From Actinokineospora iranica (GTDB taxonomy: Bacteria; Actinomycetota; Actinomycetes; Mycobacteriales; Pseudonocardiaceae), in NCBI RefSeq assembly GCF_900101685.1, contig NZ_FMZZ01000001.1, positions 186,001-250,000 of the forward strand: a stretch of DNA of 64,000 nt. Direction: 5' to 3'. The notes under the pieces are model-generated. The model saw nothing but the letters and a program-made list of their open reading frames with translations. It was not told the DNA's origin and ran no database searches. The position numbers and the translations under genes are program-made. Below, one piece after another: positions 45,503 to 54,570 of this stretch. Numbering within the stretch: position 1 is the stretch's first letter; each line of letters starts with the position of its first letter.

Positions 45503-46440
45503 CCGCCTTGACCACCGGAGCCGTCGTCGTCGGCTACGACGGTTCGACGGGCTCGCGCGACGCCGTGGCCTGGGCAGCGGCGGAGGCCGGGAACCGCGCC
45601 CGCCCGCTGGTGGTCGCGCGGGTCGTGGAACCGCAGTGGCCGGTCACCGGGTTCCCGATGACCGTCACCCACGATTTCGCCTTCGACCAGGACCTGCTTC
45701 GCAACGCCGCGAACACCGAGCTGACCGAGGCCGCCGACGAGACCCGGGACGCGCACCCGGGGCTTGAGGTTGTGCCGGTGCTGCTGGACGGGCCGCCGGT
45801 GCGCCTGCTGGCCGCGCTCGTCGACGACACCGCCGCCACGCTGCTCGTGCTGGGCTCCTCTGGCGCCAGCGGAGCCGCCGGGGCGCTGCTGGGGTCCACC
45901 GCCACCACGCTGGTCCGGTCGCCCGACACCCCGACCGTGGTGGTCCGCGGCGCGTCCCATGCCACGGGGCCGGTGGTGGTCGGTGTGGACGGGTCACCCA
46001 CAAGTGAGCGCGCGCTGGGCTTCGCCTTGGACCACGCGGCCCGCCACGGCGCCGAACTGGTGGCGGTGCACGCGTGGTCCGACCGCCCGATCGACGCGGT
46101 CCTCTCGGCCCTGTTCCGCGCCGAGGGCGACAACCGGCCGATCGACGCGGCGGAACTCCTGGTGAACGACCAGCTCCGACGCTGGAGCGACGACTACCCG
46201 ACCGTGCCGGTGCGTGCCCTGCACAAGACCGACCGCCCCGCGCACGCCCTGCTCGAGGAAGCCACGGACGCCCGGCTCCTGGTCGTCGGAAGCCACGGAC
46301 GCGGCGCGCTCACCAGGCTCGTGACCGGTTCAGTGAGCCACGCGGTAGTGCACCGCTCCCCCTGCCCGGTCGCGGTCGTCGGGCCCGCGCACGAGAACCC
46401 CGCCACGGAGCAGGCACCCGAATCGGTAGATCTGGGCTGA
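45499..46440 (+). CDS. Tandem universal stress protein
   Basis: The 313-residue protein has two UspA domains (about 8-140 and 150-300). The second has the ATP-binding motif VVGSHGRGALTRLVTGSVSHAV and the opening VVVGVDGSPTSERALGFA. The first is similar but with GSSGASGAAGALLGS. Tandem USPs in actinobacteria respond to hypoxia and redox stress. GGAAGGAACGCG precedes the ATG. It is coupled to the lipoprotein gene. Confidence 0.9.
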   Translation: MTALTTGAVVVGYDGSTGSRDAVAWAAAEAGNRARPLVVARVVEPQWPVTGFPMTVTHDFAFDQDLLRNAANTELTEAADETRDAHPGLEVVPVLLDGPPVRLLAALVDDTAATLLVLGSSGASGAAGALLGSTATTLVRSPDTPTVVVRGASHATGPVVVGVDGSPTSERALGFALDHAARHGAELVAVHAWSDRPIDAVLSALFRAEGDNRPIDAAELLVNDQLRRWSDDYPTVPVRALHKTDRPAHALLEEATDARLLVVGSHGRGALTRLVTGSVSHAVVHRSPCPVAVVGPAHENPATEQAPESVDLG

Positions 46441-46606
46441 GCCTCCCCTGTTGGCGATCGGTTAGCCGACGAGGTCGGTGTTCGGCCTGTTCCACCAGCC
46501 GGTGGCCAGGAGCGCAGGTGGTGGTGGGACGCTTTGGGTGATCACCAGAGACTGGACGGCGGACGATATGGGCGGTGGCGAACCGTGCCGTGGGCGTGAG
46601 TGCCCG

Positions 46607-47503
46607 ATGGAGTCGGGTGAGCCGTCGCGGACGGGTGCGCCGCTGATCGTGGACACCGACGCCGGGGGTGATCCGGACGACGCGGTCGCGTTGGTGTTGG
46701 CCGCCGCCGAGCCGTCGCTGGCGCTGGTGACGACGGTGGACGAACTGGGCGGGCGGCGGGCGCGGTTCGCGCGGTTGCTGCTGGACCTGGTGGGGCGGGC
46801 GGACGTGCCGGTGGTGGCGGGGGCGGATCTGGGCAACACCCGGCTCGACTGTGTGGACGGACTCGTTCCCGACGCGGTGCCTGACCAGCCCGGTGGGGTC
46901 GTGGACGCCGTCGCCAAGGTGTGCGCGGAGGCAGAGGGGCCGGTGCGGTGGGCGGGGCTCGGGCCCGCGTCGAATCTTGCGGAGGTGCTTGCGACGCGGC
47001 CGGATCTGGCCAACCGGTTGACCGTGACTCAGATGGGTGGGGCGCTGCGGTACCGCGATCCGAAGCGGGCGGAGCACAACTTCCGGGTGGACCCCGCCGC
47101 GGCGGCGACTCTGGTGCGCGCGGCCCGGGTGCCAAGCCTGGTCTTGTCGGACACGACGTTCACTCCGAAGATCGAGATCCACCGCGACGGCGCGCCGCAT
47201 CGCCGTCTCACCCATCCGGAGGCGCCGCCGTGGGCGAGATTGCTGGCGGCGCACATGGACCGGTGGTTCGAGCGTTTCCACCCCGGCACGATCCAGCACG
47301 ACGCGCTCGCCCTGGCCGCCGCGCTGCGGTTGCCGTACGTGGAGCTGGCGCGTGAACGGGTGGTGTTGGACGAGATCGGCCGGATGACCACAGCCCCGGA
47401 TGGCCGCCTGGTGCGGCTCAGCGTGAAGGCCGATTACCCGGCGTTCTTCGGGTGGCTGGAACGCGGCCTCGGCGCCGCACTGGCACACGGGAATCGCCGA
47501 TGA
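46607..47503 (+). CDS. Nucleoside hydrolase family protein
   Basis: The 298-residue protein has the N-terminal calcium-binding motif DTDAGGDPDDAVAL of inosine/uridine-preferring nucleoside hydrolases, WAGLGPASNLAEVLAT, and QMGGALRYRDPKRAEHNFRVDP with the NF/Asp substrate loop. The C-terminal active-site Asp appears as HDALALAAAL. It should split ribonucleosides into base and ribose. The ATG at 46607 is preferred; an alternative ATG lies at 46568, and the ribosome site is weak for both. Confidence 0.85.
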   Translation: MESGEPSRTGAPLIVDTDAGGDPDDAVALVLAAAEPSLALVTTVDELGGRRARFARLLLDLVGRADVPVVAGADLGNTRLDCVDGLVPDAVPDQPGGVVDAVAKVCAEAEGPVRWAGLGPASNLAEVLATRPDLANRLTVTQMGGALRYRDPKRAEHNFRVDPAAAATLVRAARVPSLVLSDTTFTPKIEIHRDGAPHRRLTHPEAPPWARLLAAHMDRWFERFHPGTIQHDALALAAALRLPYVELARERVVLDEIGRMTTAPDGRLVRLSVKADYPAFFGWLERGLGAALAHGNRR

Positions 47504-47535
47504 GTCGGTGCCGCACAAGCGAATCGGTGCGTCGG

Positions 47536-48186
47536 TCAAACATAACCTGACTCGGTCATCCAGTATCCGTCAACCGTGATCCGGTGAGTCTGCCCTGAAC
47601 CGCCGACCACTCGCGACCAACTCTTGACCTCAAGTTCCAGCCCCTGCAGGACGTAGTAGAAACCGCCATACATCCCAGGCACCGGAAACGACATCCTGCC
47701 GTCGGCGAGTTCGGTCAGCGGGTCGAGTTCGGGCAACCGCAGTTGATGCTTGTCGACCAAGCTGGCCGCGCGCTCGCGGACAAGGTCGTGAAAGTGCTTC
47801 TGGAGGGCGGCCAGCACGTCGGTAGGCACGGGATTGCGGATCACTGGCATCAGCAGACCGCCAAGGTGCGCGTGCCCTCCGCGCAGTGCGATATCGAGTG
47901 GCCGATCGCCCGAGGCTGTGCGCAGAGTCAGCCACGGGTTATGGCTGACCAGCGTACGGATGATCTCGGGGTCCGCACCGTGCCAGGCCGCCTGATGCAC
48001 CGGCGTGTACCAACTGGCACCGCCCGGACGCCAGGCGTTGATCAGCGTTGGAGACTTGGCAAGTTCCTCCAGGACAGTCTTCCAGTCGCCGTCATACGCC
48101 GCCGACGCGAATCCGTCACGCCGCTCCCGGTAGTCATCCCCGTAGGAAGCGCGGAGCGTTGCTCCGTCCCATTCAGAACTGGCCAC
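47536..48186 (-). CDS. Ankyrin repeat protein
   Basis: The 216-residue protein has an N-terminal helical start, two to three ankyrin repeats (WYTPVHQAAWHGADPEIIRT, RPLDIALRGGHAHLGGLL), and a C-terminal beta-rich domain (MSFPVPGMYGGFYYVLQG, VVGGSGQTHRITVDGYWM). It probably binds a protein partner. The GTG at 48186 overlaps the end of a small upstream gene by 14 bases. Such proteins often accompany toxin genes as immunity or antitoxin proteins, but no toxin motif is identified here. Confidence 0.75.
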   Translation of the reverse strand: MASSEWDGATLRASYGDDYRERRDGFASAAYDGDWKTVLEELAKSPTLINAWRPGGASWYTPVHQAAWHGADPEIIRTLVSHNPWLTLRTASGDRPLDIALRGGHAHLGGLLMPVIRNPVPTDVLAALQKHFHDLVRERAASLVDKHQLRLPELDPLTELADGRMSFPVPGMYGGFYYVLQGLELEVKSWSRVVGGSGQTHRITVDGYWMTESGYV

Positions 48187-48415
48187 GCGACACCCCGCGC
48201 CACACCGGAAGCATGTACTCTCGGCGCCAGTCAGGAGCGGGTTCGCGAACGAAAGCGCCGCTCACAAGACTGTAGGCGTGAACGGAGCTTTCAGTCATTT
48301 TGTCGCGTTCCGGATTGCCACCCGATCCCGAAAAATTGGCAAACCCTTGAGAAGGATAGCGCTTTTTCGACTTGGGATTGCCGTAGGAAGGGGCGAGCAG
48401 TACGCGGGGCATCGA
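48173..48415 (-). CDS. Possible small protein upstream of the ankyrin gene
   Basis: An 80-residue frame starts MPRVLLAPSYGNPKSKKRYP and ends REYMLPVWRGVSRGQF. It lies in a patch much poorer in GC than its surroundings (TTTTGTCGC, AAAAATTGG around 48290-48345), overlaps the ankyrin gene, and has no clear ribosome site. The protein is not recognised. Low GC, an aromatic-rich C-terminus and the adjacent ankyrin gene could indicate an acquired small toxin/immunity-type pair. Confidence 0.35.
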   Translation of the reverse strand, partial: SMPRVLLAPSYGNPKSKKRYPSQGFANFSGSGGNPERDKMTESSVHAYSLVSGAFVREPAPDWRREYMLPVWRGVSRGQF

Positions 48416-48682
48416 TCCGCGGCCTCCTCGGGCACTCGTAAGTGGACGACGGACCCGCACGGGCCACTGTAAGTCACTGCCACCTTATCGGTTCACACTG
48501 ACGATCTAGCCACTTTCGAGTGATCCGCTCCGGAATCAGGGCTCGTCGAGGACGGCGCGTGAGATAGTTCACGCTCAGCGCCCGCGGCGCACCCGTAGGC
48601 GCGATGAGATCCGGCCAGTGGTGTCAGCCGGAGCGAGAGGCGCCCCGTGCGACAGACGGGCGCAGAGCGTAGAACTGCCGGG

Positions 48683-49867
48683 TTAGCTCAGCACCGACAG
48701 CAGGGCCGAGGCGATATCCCGTTGTGGTGGGCCCGCGGGCCACCATTCGCCGGAGGAGGTGCGGTAGGGGTACCAGCGGCCGTCTTTGCCGTAGCGGAGT
48801 TGGACTTCACCGATTGTCCAGTGGTTTCGCCAGGTGGTGATCTCTGGCGGGGCGTCCTCCCAGGAATTGGTCAAGGCGTCGTGGGCTCGGGCCAGGTCGG
48901 CTCGGGGCGGGGTCCAGGGGGTTTCGAGGACTTCCAGGGCGGCCCAGCCGCCGGTGTGCCAGGCGGCGACGGCGCGGTCGAGGGTGGGGTGGCGTTGGCG
49001 AAGGCGGTCGGTTGTCGCGGGGTAGGTGGCGGCGTAGCGGACGGTGTCCGGCCAGCGTGGGAGGTCGGTGATGTCGCCGGTCAACCACTGGCGGGCGCGG
49101 GTCGCGGCGTCGGTGGCGAGGAGTTCCAGGGCGGCTGGGTCGATTCCCTCCGCGGCGGGGACCGACAGCGCCACGCCGATCGGGTCCGGGGACCCGGGAA
49201 GCGGGTCTGCGCCCTCGGCGGCGGGGACGGACGGGGGCGGGGCGGGGAGCGGGTGTGGGGGCTGGGCGAAGGCGGCCGCGGCCGGGGTGCCTGGGGTGTC
49301 GGGGGACGACAGGCCGTGGAGAGCGGCCAAGAGTTCCTGTTGGCCTTTGCCGCGCAGCAGCAGGAGGATGAACGGGTCGGCGTCCAGCAGCCAAGCCGCC
49401 TGGTACGACAGAGCCGCGGCGTGCCTGCACGGCAGTTCCCAGCCAGGGCAAGGACATTCCGGGTCCAGGTCGCCGATTTCGGGCAGCAGGCGGACGCCCG
49501 CGTCGGCGGCGGCGTCCACCAGGTCCGCTGGCATGTCGCCGTCGAGAAGCGCGGCGATGTGGCCCGCCTGGGCGCCCACCTGGCCCAGGAATCGGGTCCA
49601 TTCCGTGTCGGACAACGGTTCCAGGCGCACCAACGTCTGGTAGCTGGTGTCGTCTTCGTAGTCGCGGACCGTGGCCGACAACAGGCCGGGGCTGACGGTG
49701 ATCGCGCCCACGTAACCGGTGCGGGCGTACTTGCGGCCTTGGCGGAGTTGGCCTTCGTCCAGCGCCGTGTCCTCGACCGCCTTGACCCAGGCGCGGCCCC
49801 ACCAGGACTTCGCGAACGAGCCGGGGCCGCGAGACGGTGGGAAGGCGGGGAAGCCGCGCGCGGTCAT
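48683..49867 (-). CDS. SWIM zinc finger protein
   Basis: The 394-residue protein has the SWIM motif CPCPGWELPCRHAAAL (C-x-C-x-n-C-x-H) near residue 150, preceded by the N-terminal SFAKSWWGRAWVKAVED block, and a C-terminal part with RYGKDGRWYPYR and GEWWPAGPP. SWIM domains bind nucleic acid or protein. The ATG at 49867 overlaps the stop of the SNF2 helicase gene as ATGA. The pair SNF2 helicase + SWIM protein is recurrent in actinobacteria, implying a shared complex acting on DNA or RNA. Confidence 0.88.
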   Translation of the reverse strand: MTARGFPAFPPSRGPGSFAKSWWGRAWVKAVEDTALDEGQLRQGRKYARTGYVGAITVSPGLLSATVRDYEDDTSYQTLVRLEPLSDTEWTRFLGQVGAQAGHIAALLDGDMPADLVDAAADAGVRLLPEIGDLDPECPCPGWELPCRHAAALSYQAAWLLDADPFILLLLRGKGQQELLAALHGLSSPDTPGTPAAAAFAQPPHPLPAPPPSVPAAEGADPLPGSPDPIGVALSVPAAEGIDPAALELLATDAATRARQWLTGDITDLPRWPDTVRYAATYPATTDRLRQRHPTLDRAVAAWHTGGWAALEVLETPWTPPRADLARAHDALTNSWEDAPPEITTWRNHWTIGEVQLRYGKDGRWYPYRTSSGEWWPAGPPQRDIASALLSVLS

Positions 49868-52641
49868 CGGGTGCCTCGCAGTTCCACCAGGTCGGCCAGT
49901 TCGGCGTCGGTCAACTCGGTCAGGGCGGCTTCGCCCGCGGTGAGGATGGCGTCGGCCAGGTCGCGTTTGGACCGCAGCATTTCGGCGATGCGGTCCTCCA
50001 CCGTGCCTTCGGCGATGAGGCGGTGCACCTGGACCGGCCGGGTCTGGCCGATCCGGTAGGCGCGGTCGGTGGCCTGGTCCTCGACGGCCGGGTTCCACCA
50101 GCGGTCGTAGTGGACCACGTGGTCGGCGCGGGTGAGGTTCAGGCCGGTTCCCGCGGCCTTCACCGACAGGAGGAACACAGGGAAAGCGCCTTCTCCGAAC
50201 TCTTTCACCAAGCTCTCGCGGCGCGGCACGGGAGTCGCGCCGTGCAGGAACCCGGTCGGGACACCGCGGTCGCGCAGGTGCCGCTCCAGAAGCCGGGCCA
50301 TCGTGACGTACTGGGTGAAGACCAGGACAGCGCCGTCTTCGGCCAGGATGGTGTCCAGCAACTCGTCCAGCAGTTCCAGTTTGCCGGAGCGGCCGGTGAG
50401 CCGGGCTTTGGGTTCCTTCAGATACTGCGCGGGATGGTTGCAGATCTGCTTGAGGGCGGTCAGCAGCTTCATGATCAGGCCGCGGCGTGCCATGCCGTCG
50501 GCCTCGCGGATGGCGGTCATGGTCTCGCGCACGACGGCCGTGTAGAGCGCGGCCTGCTCGTGGGTGAGCGACACGGGCTGGTCGGTTTCGGTCTTGGGCG
50601 GCAGTTCCGGGGCGATGCCGGGGTCGGATTTGCGGCGCCGCAACAGGAACGGCCGCACGAGCCGCGCCAGGCGGTCGGCGGTGGCGTCGTCGTGGTCGGC
50701 TTCGATCGGCTTGGCCCAGCGGGTGCGGAAATGCCCGAGTGTGCCGAGCAGTCCGGGAGTGGTCCAGTCGAGAACCGCCCACAGCTCGGACAGATTGTTC
50801 TCGACAGGAGTACCGGTGAGAGCGACGCGGGCGCCCGCCGGGATGGCCCGCAATGCCTTCGCCGTCCCAGAAGACGGGTTTTTCACGTGCTGCGCCTCAT
50901 CGGCGACGAGCAGACCCCAGCGGTGCCCGCCGAGCCGTTCCGCGTCGAGCCGCATCGTGCCGTAGGTGGTGAGGACAAAGCCATCCGTGGCGCCGTCAAG
51001 GGAACGGGCGGCACCGTGGAATCGGCGGACGGCGGTACCCGGCGCGAACCGCCGGATCTCCCGTTCCCAGTTTCCCAGAAGCGAAGCGGGGCACACGACG
51101 AGCGTCGGGCCAGCAGTGTCCACATCGGCCTGTCGATGCAAGTGCAGGGCGATCAACGTGACTGTCTTGCCCAAACCCATGTCATCGGCGAGGCACCCGC
51201 CGAGGCCCAACGACGTCATCCGCGCAAGCCAGCGCAGGCCGCGAAGCTGGTAATCGCGCAGGGTCGCGGCGAGCGCGGCAGGCTGCTCGACCGGCTCCGC
51301 GCCGCCATCGGGATCGGCGATGCGAGCCCGCAGCGCCTCCAGCCAGTCATCGGCGACGACCTCGACGGCGCGCCCGTCGACCTCGGTCGACCCGGTGAGC
51401 GCCACCCCAAGGGCTTCCAGCGGCGTGATCGGCTTGAGTTCGCGGTCGCGCGCCTTGCGGGCCAGGTCCGGGTCGACCAGCACCCACTGGTCGCGCAGCC
51501 GCACCACCGGCCGGTGCGCCTCGGCGAGCCGGTCGAGTTCGGCGCGGGTCAGCGGCTGGTCGCCGAGCGCGAGCTGCCAGTCGAACGACAGCAGGCCGTC
51601 GCCACCGAGCACCGAGCGCATATCGGACGGCGGCGAGTCGGACCGCCCGACCACCGCCCGCGCGGTGAGCGTGCCGAGCAGATCGCGCGGCCAGTGCACA
51701 TCGACCCCGGCGGCCGCGAGCCGGGGAGCCTGGCCGAACAGGTCGTTGACCTCGGCGTCCTCGAGGACCAGCCGGTCGGGAACACCCTGGAACAGCAGCC
51801 GGTCCAGCACCGGCCAGGTGCGGGCGGCGCGGCGCAGGGCGCGGGTCAGCTCGACGCGGGCACTCGCGCCGAGGCCGTGGTCGGTGCGCTCCCACAGCTC
51901 CCCCCCGTCGACCACCACGGCCGGGTCGGCGAGCGAGTGCGCCTGGACGACGGCGTGGAAGGCGCCCTCGGCGTAGCCGCCCGCGACTTCGAGCCGCAGC
52001 GAGACCCGCACGCCCGCGTCGATGCCCGCGGACAGCTCGTCGGACCACGCCCGCAGGTGCGGCACCCGGTTCGGCGCGCGGGAGGCGAACAGCGGGCTCC
52101 CGGTCGCGAGCGGCGCGGCGGCGGTGCGGGGCATCCCGTCGGCCACGGCGTCCACGAAGGCGCGGACGAGAGTGTGCGCGTCGGGCAGTTCGAGGGGGTC
52201 GCGGTCGGGCAGCGGGATCGCGCGCGCCTCGGCGGGCATCGCGGCGGCGAGTTCGCGCAGCCGTTCGGCGTCGGCCGCGTCGAGCGGTCCGGCCCGCCAG
52301 GCGTCGAATCCGCCCGGTGACACCCCGGGCACGATCCGGCCGCGCGCGACCAGTTGCAGTGCGACGAGGACGACCGCGCCCCAGAACGCGGCGGCGGGGT
52401 GGGCGGCCGGGTCGCGGCGGGCCCGGGTCAGGACCGGGATCGCGTCGGCGACCGACAACCGCATCGCCGCGACGGTGACGGCCTCGACGGTGTCACCGCG
52501 GGGAGCGGCGACGACCAGGTCACCCAGATCGCCGTCAGGCACGTCGCCGTGGAAGGCGATGGTGCCCGCGCGCGGCGGGTCGGCGACCTCCATGGCCGCG
52601 GCGCAGCGCGCCAGCCGGGCGGCGGTCTCGGCCGCGATCAT
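49864..52641 (-). CDS. SNF2-family DEAD/DEAH helicase
   Basis: The 925-residue protein has an N-terminal ~440-residue region that includes the SNF2-associated bacterial domain, then a Swi2/Snf2 ATPase: LRDYQLRGLRWLARM, Walker A DDMGLGKT, VVCPASLLGNWEREI, Walker B VADEAQHVKNP, TGTPVENNLSELW, and the C-terminal LLSVKAAGTGLNLTRAD and ATDRAYRIGQTRPVQVHR motifs. It is an ATP-driven translocase. It is coupled to the SWIM gene downstream. A cob gene begins just upstream (52679) but runs the same way with its own context. Confidence 0.93.
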   Translation of the reverse strand: MIAAETAARLARCAAAMEVADPPRAGTIAFHGDVPDGDLGDLVVAAPRGDTVEAVTVAAMRLSVADAIPVLTRARRDPAAHPAAAFWGAVVLVALQLVARGRIVPGVSPGGFDAWRAGPLDAADAERLRELAAAMPAEARAIPLPDRDPLELPDAHTLVRAFVDAVADGMPRTAAAPLATGSPLFASRAPNRVPHLRAWSDELSAGIDAGVRVSLRLEVAGGYAEGAFHAVVQAHSLADPAVVVDGGELWERTDHGLGASARVELTRALRRAARTWPVLDRLLFQGVPDRLVLEDAEVNDLFGQAPRLAAAGVDVHWPRDLLGTLTARAVVGRSDSPPSDMRSVLGGDGLLSFDWQLALGDQPLTRAELDRLAEAHRPVVRLRDQWVLVDPDLARKARDRELKPITPLEALGVALTGSTEVDGRAVEVVADDWLEALRARIADPDGGAEPVEQPAALAATLRDYQLRGLRWLARMTSLGLGGCLADDMGLGKTVTLIALHLHRQADVDTAGPTLVVCPASLLGNWEREIRRFAPGTAVRRFHGAARSLDGATDGFVLTTYGTMRLDAERLGGHRWGLLVADEAQHVKNPSSGTAKALRAIPAGARVALTGTPVENNLSELWAVLDWTTPGLLGTLGHFRTRWAKPIEADHDDATADRLARLVRPFLLRRRKSDPGIAPELPPKTETDQPVSLTHEQAALYTAVVRETMTAIREADGMARRGLIMKLLTALKQICNHPAQYLKEPKARLTGRSGKLELLDELLDTILAEDGAVLVFTQYVTMARLLERHLRDRGVPTGFLHGATPVPRRESLVKEFGEGAFPVFLLSVKAAGTGLNLTRADHVVHYDRWWNPAVEDQATDRAYRIGQTRPVQVHRLIAEGTVEDRIAEMLRSKRDLADAILTAGEAALTELTDAELADLVELRGTR

Positions 52642-52678
52642 GCCCGTTCCCCCTTCCGTCAGGTCCTGTCCGGCCAGG

Positions 52679-53428
52679 CTAACCGTCGGGGGTCGGCGTC
52701 GACGGGGGTACGGCTCGCGTCAGCCAGCCGAGAACATGGCTCGCTGTCTCCACGACCGAAATGTCCGGAATGTCCGGCCTGCGAACGACCACCACCGGTA
52801 GCCCCAGCCGCTCGGCAGCGTCGAGCTTGGCGACCGTCAGCGGACCGCCGCTGTCCTTGGTGACCAGCACATCCACCCGGTGCGCACGCATCAGCGCCAG
52901 CTCGCCATCCACCGAATACGGTCCCCGGTCGAGCACCAGGTGGGTCCGCGCGGGCATCGGCGGGTCCGGCGGGTCGACGCACCGCACCAGGAACCACAGC
53001 GGCGACTCGGCGAACGCGGCCAGCCCCTGCCGCCCGGTGGTCAGGAAGACCCGCTTCCCCAGCGACTCGATCCGAACGGCGGCCTCGGCCAGATCCGACA
53101 CCCAGTGCCACCCCGGCCGGGACGCCCACCCCGGCCTGCGCAGCATGATCGACGGCACGCCCGCCGCCCGCGCCGCATCGGCAGCCGAGAAGCTGATCCG
53201 CTCGGCGAACGGGTGCGTGGCGTCGACCACCGCGTCGATCCCCTCGTCCGCCAGCCACTCGGCGAGCCGCGCTGGCCCGCCGAATCCCCCGATCCGCACC
53301 TCGCCGACCGGCAGCCTCGGATCGCGCACGCGGCCCGCCAGCGACGAGATCACCTGGATGTCCCGCTCGTGCAGAGCGGCGGCCAACTCCCGCGCTTCAC
53401 CGGTCCCGCCGAGCACCAGCACCTTCAC
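52679..53428 (-). CDS. cobK: Precorrin-6A reductase CobK
   Basis: The 249-residue protein has the NADPH-binding opening KVLVLGGTGEARELAAAL and family blocks VVDATHPFAERIS, LRRPGW, VFLTTGRQGLAAF and VLVTKDSGG. It reduces precorrin-6A to dihydroprecorrin-6. The start is GTG at 53428. It is divergent from cbiD with 50 bases between them; no riboswitch is seen in that gap. Confidence 0.93.
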   Translation of the reverse strand: MKVLVLGGTGEARELAAALHERDIQVISSLAGRVRDPRLPVGEVRIGGFGGPARLAEWLADEGIDAVVDATHPFAERISFSAADAARAAGVPSIMLRRPGWASRPGWHWVSDLAEAAVRIESLGKRVFLTTGRQGLAAFAESPLWFLVRCVDPPDPPMPARTHLVLDRGPYSVDGELALMRAHRVDVLVTKDSGGPLTVAKLDAAERLGLPVVVVRRPDIPDISVVETASHVLGWLTRAVPPSTPTPDG

Positions 53429-53478
53429 GACCGCACCCCCGCTGCCGTGTGGCGGCGGCCATCGTTCACGCTGGTGCC

Positions 53479-54570
53479 ATGACCGGAGAACGACGCACGC
53501 CGGAAGGGCTGCGCTATGGCTGGACGACCGGGGCGTGCGCGACCGCGGCGACCACGGCCGCCTACACCGCGCTGCTCACCGGCGAGTTCCCCGATCCGGT
53601 CGGCATCACCCTCCCCAAAGGACAGACGCCCGCGTTCGCGCTGGCGGTCGAGTCGCTGGACGCCGAGTCCGCCATGGCCGGTGTGGTCAAGGACGCGGGC
53701 GACGACCCGGACGTCACGCACGGCGCGCTCATCCGCGCCACGGTCCGACACGGCGAACCGGGGACGGGCGTGGCCTTCCGCGCGGGCCCCGGGGTGGGAA
53801 CGGTCACCAAGGCGGGGTTGCCGCTGGCTGTCGGCGAGCCCGCGATCAATCCCGTTCCCCGCCAGCTGATCCGCGAGCACGTGGCCGCCGTGGCCGCTTC
53901 GCACAACGGGACCGGCGATGTGATCGTGGAGATCTCGGTCGACAACGGCGAAGAACTGGCCCGCAAGACCTGGAATCCCCGGCTCGGCATCCTCGGCGGA
54001 CTGTCCATTTTGGGCACCACCGGCGTGGTCGTGCCGTACTCGTGCTCGGCCTGGATCGACAGCATCCGGCGCGGCATCGACGTCGCCCGCGCGGCGGGCT
54101 ACCGGCACGTCGCCGGCTGCACCGGTTCCACGTCCGAGAAGACCGTGACGGCCCTCTACGGGCTGCCCGAGGACGCCCTGCTCGACATGGGCGACTTCGC
54201 GGGCGCGGTGCTCAAGTACCTGCGCCGACATCCCGTGCCGCGCCTGACGATCGCGGGCGGGTTCGGCAAGCTGTCCAAGCTCGCCGACGGCCATCTCGAC
54301 CTGCACTCCGGACGGTCCCAAGTGGACTTGCGCAAGCTGGCCGACACCGCGCTCGCCGCGGGCGGTGACGCCGACCTGGCTGAGCGGATCGCCGAGGGCA
54401 ACACCGCCCTGGAGGCGCTGCGGCTGGCCGAGGCCGCGGACGTCCCACTCGGCGACGCGGTGGCCGAGCGAGCCCGGCAAGCAGCGGTCGAAGTGTTGCG
54501 GGGCGCGGAAATCGCGGTGGATGTGGTGGTGATCGACCGCGCCGGGACGATCGTGGGCCGCGCTCACTGA
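53479..54570 (+). CDS. cbiD: Cobalt-precorrin-5B (C1)-methyltransferase CbiD-type
   Basis: The 363-residue protein has the CbiD signature YGWTTGACATAATTAAYTALL at the start (first twenty residues are diagnostic), VGTVTKAGLPL, NPRLGILGGLSILGTTG and TGSTSEKTV. It methylates C1 and removes the C2 acetaldehyde/acetate fragment in the anaerobic pathway. Here it appears beside aerobic-type CobG, CobK, CobL and CobM, so it presumably replaces the aerobic CobF. The ATG at 53479 was chosen. The 3' end overlaps the convergent cobM by seven bases. Confidence 0.92.
   Translation: MTGERRTPEGLRYGWTTGACATAATTAAYTALLTGEFPDPVGITLPKGQTPAFALAVESLDAESAMAGVVKDAGDDPDVTHGALIRATVRHGEPGTGVAFRAGPGVGTVTKAGLPLAVGEPAINPVPRQLIREHVAAVAASHNGTGDVIVEISVDNGEELARKTWNPRLGILGGLSILGTTGVVVPYSCSAWIDSIRRGIDVARAAGYRHVAGCTGSTSEKTVTALYGLPEDALLDMGDFAGAVLKYLRRHPVPRLTIAGGFGKLSKLADGHLDLHSGRSQVDLRKLADTALAAGGDADLAERIAEGNTALEALRLAEAADVPLGDAVAERARQAAVEVLRGAEIAVDVVVIDRAGTIVGRAH

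Noticed and set aside
49837-52320. Plus-strand long frame antisense to the SNF2 helicase
   Set aside because: The translation has no recognisable domain and follows the helicase codon positions.
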